The position numbers were made by a program, and so were the translations under genes. 39,608 bases of DNA, taken from NCBI RefSeq assembly GCF_023283765.1, contig NZ_JAKILG010000044.1:1-39608 (forward strand). The letters run 5' to 3'. Below, in pieces: positions 32,953-39,608 of this stretch (position 1 is its first letter; every line of letters starts with the position of its first letter). Origin of the DNA: Shewanella profunda (lineage in GTDB: Bacteria > Pseudomonadota > Gammaproteobacteria > Enterobacterales > Shewanellaceae). Under the pieces are notes generated by a model. It was not told the origin of the DNA and made no database searches. It saw nothing but the letters and a program-made list of their open reading frames with translations.

Positions 32953-33652
32953 GCATCACCCAGATCAAGATTTATTGTTTGCCCATGCCAAGGGAGAGTT
33001 ATCCTTGTCAATGGCCATCGCCATTTCAGCCCATTGTGCACTGTGTGAAGCCTGTAAAACTGCCGTTGCTCAATACACCCAAGAAGCCGCTGATCTCGCA
33101 TTTAATCAACATGAGATAGACGATACGACAGCAGATAATATCGACATTAGCGCTAACGATATTTCATTAATGCAAAGCGCGCTTCCCGATGAATTGCAAA
33201 CTATGTTAGCACAGATACTTTGCCAACCAGAGTTAGCTACCGCACCAAGTAATGAACCCATTTTAGTTTCAGTAAAAAATCAGCACTATTCAGTTCCATC
33301 TGTATTTCGCCAACATCTTGATCGTCCTTGGCAACAGTTAGGTAAAGTTAGCCGAATGCGTTTTACACTAAATGAAATGAATACACGTGCCAGTTTATTA
33401 CACATCGAGGCGCTAGGAGAAATTCCACAACACACTCACAAAGGTAATGAACTTACCCTACTGCTTGCCGGTGAGTTTAGTGATATCAATGGTAACTATG
33501 TTCCTGGTGATTTTATTATGTTGGACGGCCACACTAAACATGCACCTAAAACGCTAAAGGGTTGCTTATGCTATATAGTGCTAGATGCACCTCTGCATTT
33601 TACTAAGGGATTGAGTAAGTTATTAAACCCTATTGGTGAACTAATTTATTGA
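32945..33652 (+). CDS. chrR: ChrR-family zinc anti-sigma factor
   Basis: ChrR binds and inhibits its ECF sigma factor until singlet oxygen or related stress releases it. The 235-residue protein has the ZAS zinc site H5, H30, C34, C37 (SAHCALCEAC), close to the H6/H31/C35/C38 of the Rhodobacter protein. Residues ~125-235 are a cupin with metal ligands in HIEALGEIPQHTHKGNELTLLLAGEF and DGHTKHAPKT; this domain is needed for the stress response in the founding member. Its ATG overlaps the sigma gene's end by 8 bp, so translation is coupled. A terminator follows at 33715-33747. The sensed signal here is inferred. Confidence 0.92.
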   Translation: MIKHHPDQDLLFAHAKGELSLSMAIAISAHCALCEACKTAVAQYTQEAADLAFNQHEIDDTTADNIDISANDISLMQSALPDELQTMLAQILCQPELATAPSNEPILVSVKNQHYSVPSVFRQHLDRPWQQLGKVSRMRFTLNEMNTRASLLHIEALGEIPQHTHKGNELTLLLAGEFSDINGNYVPGDFIMLDGHTKHAPKTLKGCLCYIVLDAPLHFTKGLSKLLNPIGELIY

Positions 33653-33714
33653 GCCATGCTGTAAATTCAAGCGAAAAAGTAAACCACAGCATGTAGATAG
33701 AGTGAATTATCATC

Positions 33715-33747
33715 AAGCCCGTCAAAATGAGCTACTTTGACGGGCTT
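33715..33747 (+). terminator. Terminator of the sigma/anti-sigma operon
   Basis: A 12-bp stem AAGCCCGTCAAA / TTTGACGGGCTT with a 9-nt loop is followed by TATACAG, 63 bp beyond the chrR stop. The T tract after the stem is short. Confidence 0.7.
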
Positions 33748-34270
33748 TATACAGAATCACTGCAAATAAACTCGAAAGCTATACCAGAAACAAACTCAAA
33801 TTTAACAACAAAGGAAGGATATTCAAATTAAGTGATAAATAAACTTGCGTAAGTGGGTTTTGCTGATATACTTCGCCTCGTTTTGAGATTCACCTTGTTG
33901 TTCTTTTTAATCCAGTTTGATAAACATCTAATCAAATCTTGGTCCTCACAAAGAAAGCCTACTACAAGTAAAACCCCATAAACTCAGTCAGTTGATAGTT
34001 ACATGTACATGATTATGTATGTTGAACTTATTAAACCATATGCTGTCATAGTCTTGTCATCAAGCTATGTTCAACTGGTTTAATTGAGTTAATCCATTGA
34101 CATAATCGATGATGTGTATTAATTATCGATAAAGCATTTCTTGATTATCAGTTAAGAGATGGGGTAACCTCGATACTCACTAGAACCATCTTTTGCACTT
34201 AATGCTAAGGATATTTTATTGTTAAAACTCTCTCACCTAAGGGTGAATTAAAACAGAAGGAGTGTGGCAT
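33748..34270. other. AT-rich non-coding region before the small gene at 34271
   Basis: 523 bp with no convincing gene. Reading frames of 22 and 32 codons lack ribosome-binding sites. An imperfect dyad ACATGTACAT/TTATGTATGT lies near 34001-34022, and a short TCACC-TAA-GGGTGA hairpin near 34232-34245, just before the next gene's ribosome-binding site. It should hold that gene's promoter and may encode a small RNA, but nothing specific can be shown. Confidence 0.4.
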
Positions 34271-34444
34271 ATGTCATACAAAATTAACGGACATGAAATT
34301 ACAGTGAATTTTCCTGTAGATTCGATTTCAGTAAATAAAACCTCAATTGCTTTTACCGATCGTCAAGGTAAAAACAGACAGACTTTTTCTAAACGTACAG
34401 AAGCCATTAGCTTTATGAAATGGTTATTGTCCGCGAACAAATAA
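34271..34444 (+). CDS. Small conserved-looking protein, 57 residues, unrecognised
   Basis: The peptide begins MSYKINGHEITVNFPVDSI and ends EAISFMKWLLSANK. It looks like a compact beta-sheet plus C-terminal helix, with no signal, cysteine or membrane segment. GGAG lies 8 nt before the ATG at 34271. A GTG at 34262 is open in frame but overlaps that ribosome-binding site, so it is rejected. The isolated position after 500 bp of AT-rich DNA suggests its own promoter. No family is recognised. Confidence 0.65.
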   Translation: MSYKINGHEITVNFPVDSISVNKTSIAFTDRQGKNRQTFSKRTEAISFMKWLLSANK

Positions 34445-34720
34445 GTTAAAAAGTTAGTACCGCAATACCCGTTTGATCAAGTGTATTTAATCGGTTTCCA
34501 TTATCTTCGCAATACCGAGCACTTAAGTCGACTGATAGCCGAATGTCACGAACACGCTATCCTTTTTACGTCATTATGACGAACACATTTGGTTCAGGCT
34601 GTATCTCTCTCACACAGATACCTGCCGAACCAAATGAGTCAAATCCAGCGTTAGATCACCTATTTCCACTCCAGCATCCGCTAATATTCATACACATGAA
34701 TACTATTCAGCACATCGTCT

Positions 34721-34984
34721 ATGCCAAAACCCAATACTCAGATCGCCATGCAAACCTTGATAAACAAGATCAAAACGACAATTCCACTCAATTTAGAAGA
34801 AGCACAACTGTGTCAGGGGCAATGTTTGGGCTGTTCGAAAAAAATGCTTGAAATGTTAGATGCTGAAATCAGCTATTGGCAATTTAGCAATGTGATGCCA
34901 AGCCTAAAAGATTTAAAAAATATTGAAAATATTGCCCTGCGCACCTATAAAATTCTTAAACGAAATAACCTTCTGACATCATAA
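34721..34984 (+). CDS. Small cysteine-motif protein, 87 residues, function unknown
   Basis: The protein starts MPKPNTQIAMQTLINKIKTTI, followed by PLNLEEAQLCQGQCLGCSKKMLEMLDAEISYW. The three cysteines in CxxxCxxC spacing and the LNLEEAQLC segment look conserved; I recall similar short proteins in Shewanella and Vibrio but no function. The cysteines could hold a metal, perhaps with a fourth ligand elsewhere. A C-terminal helix ends RTYKILKRNNLLTS. No good ribosome-binding site precedes the ATG; a later ATG at 34748 is possible. An overlapping longer frame (34543-34851) is rejected. Confidence 0.6.
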   Translation: MPKPNTQIAMQTLINKIKTTIPLNLEEAQLCQGQCLGCSKKMLEMLDAEISYWQFSNVMPSLKDLKNIENIALRTYKILKRNNLLTS

Positions 34985-35037
34985 TATTTAGTTTTCATAA
35001 TCATCACTAAAATCATCTAAAGTCGACTATGTCACCT

Positions 35038-36123
35038 TCAAGTTAATTTTCCATGAAATTTACGCTGATATCGTGGCAGCATTGTATCGTTCCCAAGTAG
35101 TCCACCTTGATGTAAATACATTACAGGTCCTTGATGACATCGCCCTAAATAATCCTCAAGCACAATAAAGCCTAAGGGATCGTAGAGTAATTCAAACTGA
35201 ACTCCTGAGGCACAAACCCGCTGCCACATGGCATAAAATTCAGGGTAGAGTTTGCCAAAATGATATTTCTTCCCAACATTAACAATATGTGGATGCTCAC
35301 AGGTTTCGGGATTAAGCATTGAGAATTGCAAACGTAAATAATCATCGCCACCGACAACTGCACAAGTGACGACACGAATATCCGTTTGCTGACGAATAAA
35401 ATACTGATTTAAAAATAACGCTGTTGTCCCCGTTCCCGAAGGTAAAAATACCGTTAAATCAGTCACACCATTGGCTTGTACCCACAAGTGGATTTCTTGA
35501 GCGAGAATATTCACCCCATATTCGGCGTAAGCACAGCGGCCCCCTTCGGGAATAAAAAGTGCCGTTGGCTCATTCGCTAGCACTTGTGTCCCAATATAGT
35601 CCTGGCAACTTAGCCGCGATGCACGCACTTGCAGTGAAGTCTCAGACTTTACATCAGGGTCTAATAAAGCATGGGGTTCGCGTTGCGACTGAGTGAACGC
35701 CGGCTTTTGTGCCAATAACTCACTTAAATCGATAATATTGGCGCCATTAGCTAATGCCGCAGCATAATTTCCCGTGGGATGTTTAATAACTTGACTGGCA
35801 ATATGATCCACATAAAAGTCACACTTCCAGCCTTTCATCTTCGCCAGAGTTGATAGGGAATACAAAGAGTTAGCTAAGGGCGAACCGTGACCTATCACTT
35901 TGTCGATGCCTGCAAACTCATGATCTAAAAAATAGCCAAATTTACGCGCTTTATTGCCACTAAATGCTGGGTGCAATGAATCATCACGCTTTAGAAAAAT
36001 ATCACGACCAGCAAAGGCAAGGATATCAACAGGGGTATTAGCAAACATCAGGATACTCAAGCGATTAAATGCACAGGCTTTTAAGCCATTCAAGGTGATG
36101 GCTAGTGTAACGCCGCTTTTCAT
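35038..36123 (-). CDS. PLP-dependent enzyme, D-cysteine desulfhydrase / ACC deaminase-like
   Basis: The 361-residue protein is in the fold-type II PLP family of D-cysteine desulfhydrase and 1-aminocyclopropane-1-carboxylate deaminase. IFLKRDDSLHPAFSGNKARKFGYFL contains the PLP-binding lysine (SGNKARK). GHGSPLANSLYSLSTLAKMKGWKCDFYV, LFIPEGGRCAYAEYGVNILAQEI and TVFLPSGTGTTALFL (phosphate cradle) follow, and a late MYLHQGGLLG ends the domain. The substrate cannot be fixed by eye: D-cysteine, D-serine and ACC users look similar. TAAGGA lies 9 nt before the ATG at 36123, so the N-terminus of ~25 residues before the usual domain start is probably real; MFANTPVDIL at 36048 is the alternative. Confidence 0.85.
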   Translation of the reverse strand: MKSGVTLAITLNGLKACAFNRLSILMFANTPVDILAFAGRDIFLKRDDSLHPAFSGNKARKFGYFLDHEFAGIDKVIGHGSPLANSLYSLSTLAKMKGWKCDFYVDHIASQVIKHPTGNYAAALANGANIIDLSELLAQKPAFTQSQREPHALLDPDVKSETSLQVRASRLSCQDYIGTQVLANEPTALFIPEGGRCAYAEYGVNILAQEIHLWVQANGVTDLTVFLPSGTGTTALFLNQYFIRQQTDIRVVTCAVVGGDDYLRLQFSMLNPETCEHPHIVNVGKKYHFGKLYPEFYAMWQRVCASGVQFELLYDPLGFIVLEDYLGRCHQGPVMYLHQGGLLGNDTMLPRYQRKFHGKLT

Positions 36124-36334
36124 TTTCTGTCCTTAAGAAATTAGCAATTTGGCGATAAATTAGTGAAAGTCACAGCCTTAACTCAATAAATAAAAATTAA
36201 GATACTGATTATTAACCATTAAATAGTTGGCACACTTCTCGCTTAGTTATTGCTATATTTTCGATTTATCAAAGCTAACGACATTAATTACAGCTAACGA
36301 TAAAGGCTAACAGGGTAAAAATAAGGAGTTTTCG

Positions 36335-36742
36335 ATGGCAGTATTACGCTTAATATTTAACGTCGCTTGGTTTGTACTTGGCGGATTTGTGATGGGACTG
36401 GCTTGGTGGCTCGTAGGGATCTTGTGCTTTATCAGTATTATAGGTATTCCCTTTGGCCGTGCCTGCTTTGTGATCGGCGAAATGACCTTTTGGCCCTTTG
36501 GTCAAGAACAAATAAACCGTCGCCACTTAACCGGACGTGAAGATTTAGGCACGGGTGCATTAGGTATGGTAGGAAATATTGTTTGGTTTTTAATGTTTGG
36601 AATTTGGTTAGCAATTGGTCACTTAATCCATGCCCTTGCCTGCTTTGTGACAATTATTGGTATTCCCTTTGGACTACAACATATAAAGCTCGCACTATTA
36701 AGCCTAACCCCAATAGGTCAAACGATCGTTGCCAAGACCTAA
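36335..36742 (+). CDS. yccF: YccF-family inner-membrane protein
   Basis: A 135-residue membrane protein with two repeats of the YccF domain. Each has a long hydrophobic stretch ending in IIGIPFG (residues ~35-41 and ~108-114), and the short loop between has the typical FWPFGQEQI and GTGALGMVGNIVWFLMFGIWLA. Four membrane passes are likely. Function is unknown. AAGGAG is 6 nt before the ATG. Confidence 0.9.
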   Translation: MAVLRLIFNVAWFVLGGFVMGLAWWLVGILCFISIIGIPFGRACFVIGEMTFWPFGQEQINRRHLTGREDLGTGALGMVGNIVWFLMFGIWLAIGHLIHALACFVTIIGIPFGLQHIKLALLSLTPIGQTIVAKT

Positions 36743-36932
36743 ATGAGTTAAGTTGCGCTCTCGAATCACGCTGACAGCATCTCATGATCAGGTGCCTGTC
36801 AGTTAGATTTGATTGAAATATGCTTTTCTAGCCATCGCTATTTGAGTGTTTTCACCATCAACGATTTATCAAAACCTTTTTTGTCTCGCATAAAACAGTC
36901 TGTAAAATTACAGCTTAAAATGACAACACGCA

Positions 36933-37301
36933 TTATTCGATTTCATCTAACCAAGCTCTGGCTTCAGTCCGTTCATTAATGGGAAAAATCTTAACTGGGC
37001 AAGGCAACATAAATGCTAATGCATTTACCATGGCTCCTAACTTTTCCATATCTGCAATCATCACTACACGGGAAAAATCGCTTAAGTGGAATACGCTGAG
37101 CATGGCATCATCCCAAAGTGCCCCTACAGATATACCTTCAAACTCGGGACTAAACTCATACCATAAGCGTATGCAGGCATAATCTTGAAGTTTTGTTTCA
37201 ATTGCAGGTAATAGTTGGGATTCAATATCCTGATGATTAACCCACCCAGAAACAATAATAGTAAGAATATCATCGGCGTAGCTAGAAGAAACTTTCAGCA
37301 T
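36933..37301 (-). CDS. SpoIIAA-like STAS/SEC14-fold protein
   Basis: The 122-residue protein resembles the SpoIIAA-like family (PF11964): an N-terminal strand DILTIIVSGWVNHQDIESQLLPAIETKL, a middle FEGISVGALWDDAMLSVFHLSDFSRVVMIADMEKLG, and a C-terminal VKIFPINERTEARAWLDE. Family members are small cytoplasmic proteins with a lipid- or nucleotide-binding SEC14-like fold, with no firm function. GAGGTG is 5 nt before the ATG. It follows the CsgD-like gene on the same strand with a 120-bp gap, so cotranscription is possible. Confidence 0.8.
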   Translation of the reverse strand: MLKVSSSYADDILTIIVSGWVNHQDIESQLLPAIETKLQDYACIRLWYEFSPEFEGISVGALWDDAMLSVFHLSDFSRVVMIADMEKLGAMVNALAFMLPCPVKIFPINERTEARAWLDEIE

Positions 37302-37421
37302 GTCACACCTCTTTTAAATACATGCAATACCCCATCTTCGGCACAAACTAAAGATACAAATATGCTGATATGGCTGCTGGGAAAACAATTTATATCTGCA
37401 AAAGAACATGCTCAGAACCCA

Positions 37422-38057
37422 TTAAACAACCACATCGTGCAGGTAAGTTTGAGCCCATGCAATTGCTTGACCACGACTCGAAACACCTATCTTACGAAAC
37501 ACGCGATACAAGTGCGTTTTGATAGTACTTTCACTGACAAATAACTGATTTGCAATATCTAAGTTTGTACTACCAGATAATAAAGCCTGTAATACTTCAC
37601 GCTCACGAATGGTCAACGGTTCTGTGTGCTCAAATAAACCAAAGTCATCGTTGACGCCATTGATCAGTTGCATCGGGATCACCCTATGCCCCCTTAAAAT
37701 ATTGGAGAGTCCTAGGCTGATTTCAGCTAAACCGGCATTAAGATAAAACACCCCTGCAGTTGTAGCAGCTTGTGTTAGAAAGCGCGCATCCACTTGTTTT
37801 GGGAATTGGATATAGACCACACGCACACTAGGGTGCTCACGGGCCAGTAATCGCTGAAATTGATAGGCTTTTTGTAGATCAACAGTCGCTAAATCAATCA
37901 CAACCATCGAGGCTTGGTTATCTTTGATTTGCTCAACCATCACATCAGGATTGATTGGGGACAACTTGACAAGAAACTCCTGTGGCCAACGCCCAGCAAG
38001 CAATTCCACTAATATTTGCGATCGTGACACTACTATCCAATGTAAGATTTTGAACAT
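37422..38057 (-). CDS. CsgD-like LuxR-family transcriptional regulator
   Basis: A 211-residue two-domain regulator. Residues ~1-125 resemble a receiver fold (HWIVVSRSQILVELL at the start, SMVVIDLATVDL in the middle) but lack the acidic pair of a true receiver, so normal phosphorylation is unlikely, as in CsgD. Residues ~145-205 form the LuxR helix-turn-helix: LTIREREVLQALLSGSTNLDIANQLFVSESTIKTHLYRVFRKIGV. CsgD-type regulators control biofilm matrix genes. The frame is open to 38066, but GGGAG lies 8 nt before the ATG at 38057. About 700 bp of non-coding DNA lies upstream. Confidence 0.85.
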   Translation of the reverse strand: MFKILHWIVVSRSQILVELLAGRWPQEFLVKLSPINPDVMVEQIKDNQASMVVIDLATVDLQKAYQFQRLLAREHPSVRVVYIQFPKQVDARFLTQAATTAGVFYLNAGLAEISLGLSNILRGHRVIPMQLINGVNDDFGLFEHTEPLTIREREVLQALLSGSTNLDIANQLFVSESTIKTHLYRVFRKIGVSSRGQAIAWAQTYLHDVVV

Positions 38058-38066
38058 CCTGCCCAC

Positions 38067-38763
38067 TCCCTGTCTGGTTAACGATTATTCACTTTGAGAA
38101 AAAATTTCTCAATACAACTCCAACATCCGTCCAATAGACTTCCAAGTCTATTGCGACCACGATATTAGCACTAGATAAAACAGAATCAAAAGACTTACTC
38201 GAAAAACATTTACCGTACGCAAGCCAAAAATCTATAGAGTTTAATTACAACATTCTCAATTAGAAATATGAATTAAAACTGAAAGAACTAGTTATGTTAA
38301 GATACAGACATAATATCAAGACAGTCCCATCGTGAATATTATCAGTTTGGAATAATTAGCTCCTACATCTAACGCGATACAATGTAGCTGATGTATTACT
38401 TTTTTTACCCTAAATGTACACTTCCTCTTTTTGACTTCATCATGAAAATTTTGCTTTTCCCATTGATAAACTCAAATAATCGAACACTCTGCAGTAATGT
38501 TGCACTTCTCTAAAATGCTCTTATTGCTGTACCTAGAGGTTAAATATCCGTGGCATTAATATCATTGGTGCTAAGACAAAACATGTAAATTTATTGTATT
38601 GGCTAAGATACCGACACTAGACAATGATATGTACAACCAACCAATAAATAACTTATTACTTAACTCAAGTTTGAAATTAAATCATTAATACAATAATCAC
38701 AACGATTTAACGCTATACGGTTATTGGGCTTTAGCTCAATGTTTGCTAAAAATTCTGATCATA
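38067..38763. other. Long AT-rich regulatory or non-coding region
   Basis: Nearly 700 bp with no credible gene on either strand, between the CsgD-like regulator and the cctA terminator. It contains the regulator's promoter. No tRNA, terminator or long repeat is visible. Its length fits the large control regions known for csgD-type genes, or a small RNA, but neither can be shown. Confidence 0.45.
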
Positions 38764-38792
38764 AAAAATGCCAGCAATTTGCTGGCATTTTT
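38764..38792 (-). terminator. Terminator of cctA
   Basis: A 13-bp stem AAAAATGCCAGCA / TGCTGGCATTTTT with loop ATT lies 38 bp beyond the cctA stop. T tracts on both strands suggest bidirectional action. Confidence 0.85.
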
Positions 38793-38830
38793 GATGTAAA
38801 ACTGAAAGCTTACACTAACAGAACTAGGAT

Positions 38831-39181
38831 CTATTTTTTCAAAACAGATTCAGATGTACGGCCATCGTCATGACAGCTCTCACAGGTAGGTTTTTCGCCT
38901 ACGTTCATATCATGCACCTTATGACAGTCTGCACACACTAAACTACCATCATGCGGTTTGTGTACAGCATCCATCTCGGCAAGAGATCCGTGACAGCTTT
39001 GGCACTGTTCCTGTTCAAAGGCACCATCAGCGGAAGGCGAACCATCCTTATGACAGCTCTCACATCCACCCGACTCAGCGTGAAAATCTGATAATTTTTG
39101 ATCTGCTGCAAATGCGGTTGGCGACAGCGCTAGCGCTGCGAGACTTGCCCCGAAAAGTGCACTTAATAGTTTCTTGCTCAC
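38831..39181 (-). CDS. cctA: Small tetraheme cytochrome c
   Basis: CctA (STC) is an abundant periplasmic electron carrier of Shewanella that moves electrons from the inner-membrane quinol oxidase CymA toward outer-membrane metal reductases. The 116-residue precursor has a Sec signal ending SPTAFA. The mature part has exactly four CxxCH haem sites (CESCH, CQSCH, CADCH, CESCH) and further histidines for axial ligation (DFHAESGG, AVHKPHDG, VHDMNVG). The frame opens at a TTG (39196) that lies in the GGAGG ribosome-binding site. The GTG at 39181, 8 nt after it, is the right start (VSKKLLSALFG), as in Shewanella oneidensis. It is monocistronic with the strong terminator at 38764-38792. Confidence 0.95.
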   Translation of the reverse strand: MSKKLLSALFGASLAALALSPTAFAADQKLSDFHAESGGCESCHKDGSPSADGAFEQEQCQSCHGSLAEMDAVHKPHDGSLVCADCHKVHDMNVGEKPTCESCHDDGRTSESVLKK

Positions 39182-39462
39182 AATAGTATCCTCCAATGGC
39201 GATTGTCAGTGGAAATTCTTGTCAGGGTGACTTCCATCTCGCAACCAAAAGTAAATAGCACGACTCAATCTAACTTAGCTAAGGATTAACTAATAAGCAA
39301 CCCAATTCTAAGCAAGCCCACTTTATCAATATACTCAAAGGTAAAACGTGCGCTGCATCATGTAACCACATGCTTATATAAGAGTTTTACATTTTTACAA
39401 CTCGAAATTCACATAAAAAGAATTACCTAGCGCGATAATGTAAAAATAAAAAGCCCTAAATC

Positions 39463-39489
39463 AAAAAGGAGACCTAAGGTCTCCTTTTT
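39463..39489. terminator. Hairpin terminator beside the insertion sequence
   Basis: A 12-bp stem AAAAAGGAGACC / GGTCTCCTTTTT with loop TAA. No gene in the window ends into it from the left, so it probably served a minus-strand gene to the right that is now separated by the insertion. Confidence 0.75.
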
Positions 39490-39497
39490 GATAACTA

Positions 39498-39608
39498 TGA
39501 CCCGTCCTAAATAGCGTTGACACTTTTCAAACTCATTTTGGAGAGTGTAATGACTTCAACAATTAAACGAACTCAACGTGATTATTCCCTCGCTTTTAAA
39601 TTGGCCGT
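39498..39608 (+). mobile_element. Left end of an IS3-like insertion sequence (partial)
   Basis: The element seems to begin at TGACCCGTCCTAAATAGCGT, followed by a ribosome-binding site and the transposase start described below. TG as the first two bases is usual for IS3-family ends. The other end is outside the window, so the family and the exact edge are inferred. Confidence 0.6.
39550..39608 (+). CDS. IS3-family transposase OrfA, N-terminal fragment (window edge)
   Basis: The ATG at 39550 is preceded by GGAGAG (39540-39545). The 19 complete codons read MTSTIKRTQRDYSLAFKLA. A basic start followed by YSxxFKL is typical of the helix-turn-helix N-terminus of IS3-family OrfA (transposase_8). The rest is outside the window. 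Confidence 0.65.
   Translation, partial: MTSTIKRTQRDYSLAFKLA

Noticed and set aside
33727..33825. 32-codon frame starting in the chrR terminator loop
   Set aside because: Its start codon sits inside the hairpin and no ribosome-binding site precedes it.
34543..34851. 102-codon open frame on the plus strand
   Set aside because: No ribosome-binding site or family-like pattern, and it overlaps the better-supported 87-residue gene in another frame.
39395..39420. Possible CRP site upstream of cctA (TGTGA-like on the minus strand)
   Set aside because: Only one half-site matches; the second half (AGTTGT) does not resemble TCACA. cctA regulation by CRP is plausible but not shown here.

Overview
The window looks like a chromosomal segment of a Shewanella-type gammaproteobacterium. 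The best evidence is a small tetraheme cytochrome c (CctA/STC) at the right, the block nadE-gsk-hemH-adk-cnoX-htpG-recR-ybaB-dnaX-apt, which I recall from Shewanella genomes, and several small families largely restricted to Shewanella and Vibrio (DUF3389, DUF2750, bacterial TrmY). Base composition and codon use look uniform. There is no phage and no large island. Mobile DNA is limited to two copies of a ~277-bp inverted-repeat element and the first bases of an IS3-like insertion sequence at the right edge.

Layout. 1-2700: a LysR regulator reduced to its effector domain, trmY, tRNA-Pro(GGG) and an unrecognised gene. 2700-16300, all on the minus strand: housekeeping genes for NAD synthesis, purine salvage (gsk, apt), haem, adenylate kinase, chaperones (cnoX, htpG with a clear sigma-32 promoter), and the recombination/replication group dnaX-ybaB-recR, plus a DUF454 membrane protein. 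dnaX carries an in-phase A AAA AAG slippery site with a Shine-Dalgarno-like sequence upstream. A 40-codon gene for a small membrane protein, with its own ribosome-binding site and terminator, lies at 16292-16414.

16500-18660 is the most interesting locus: a secreted EGKCG-repeat precursor peptide (hvfA-like), a MNIO/DUF692 enzyme (hvfB) and a DUF2063 partner protein (hvfC). This is a RiPP metallophore system of the oxazolin/bufferin type. A terminator hairpin between precursor and enzymes should make the precursor message more abundant than the enzyme message.

19100-32100 is mixed: dusC, a DksA-like zinc-finger protein, a lipoprotein 5'-nucleotidase, a carboxylesterase, an M1 aminopeptidase, SlyD, an MltB-type lytic transglycosylase, CheV, a methyltransferase and a Lon-N-domain protein. 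32200-33700 holds an ECF sigma factor and its ChrR zinc anti-sigma factor, a pair linked in other bacteria to singlet oxygen and photo-oxidative stress; a 22-bp tandem duplication has copied the sigma gene's start region and created a three-codon upstream ORF. 34200-39600 holds small unknown genes, a D-cysteine desulfhydrase-like PLP enzyme, YccF, a SpoIIAA/STAS protein, a CsgD-like regulator with a long upstream region, cctA and the IS edge.

All calls are made by eye from translated sequence and remembered family features; no database search was run.
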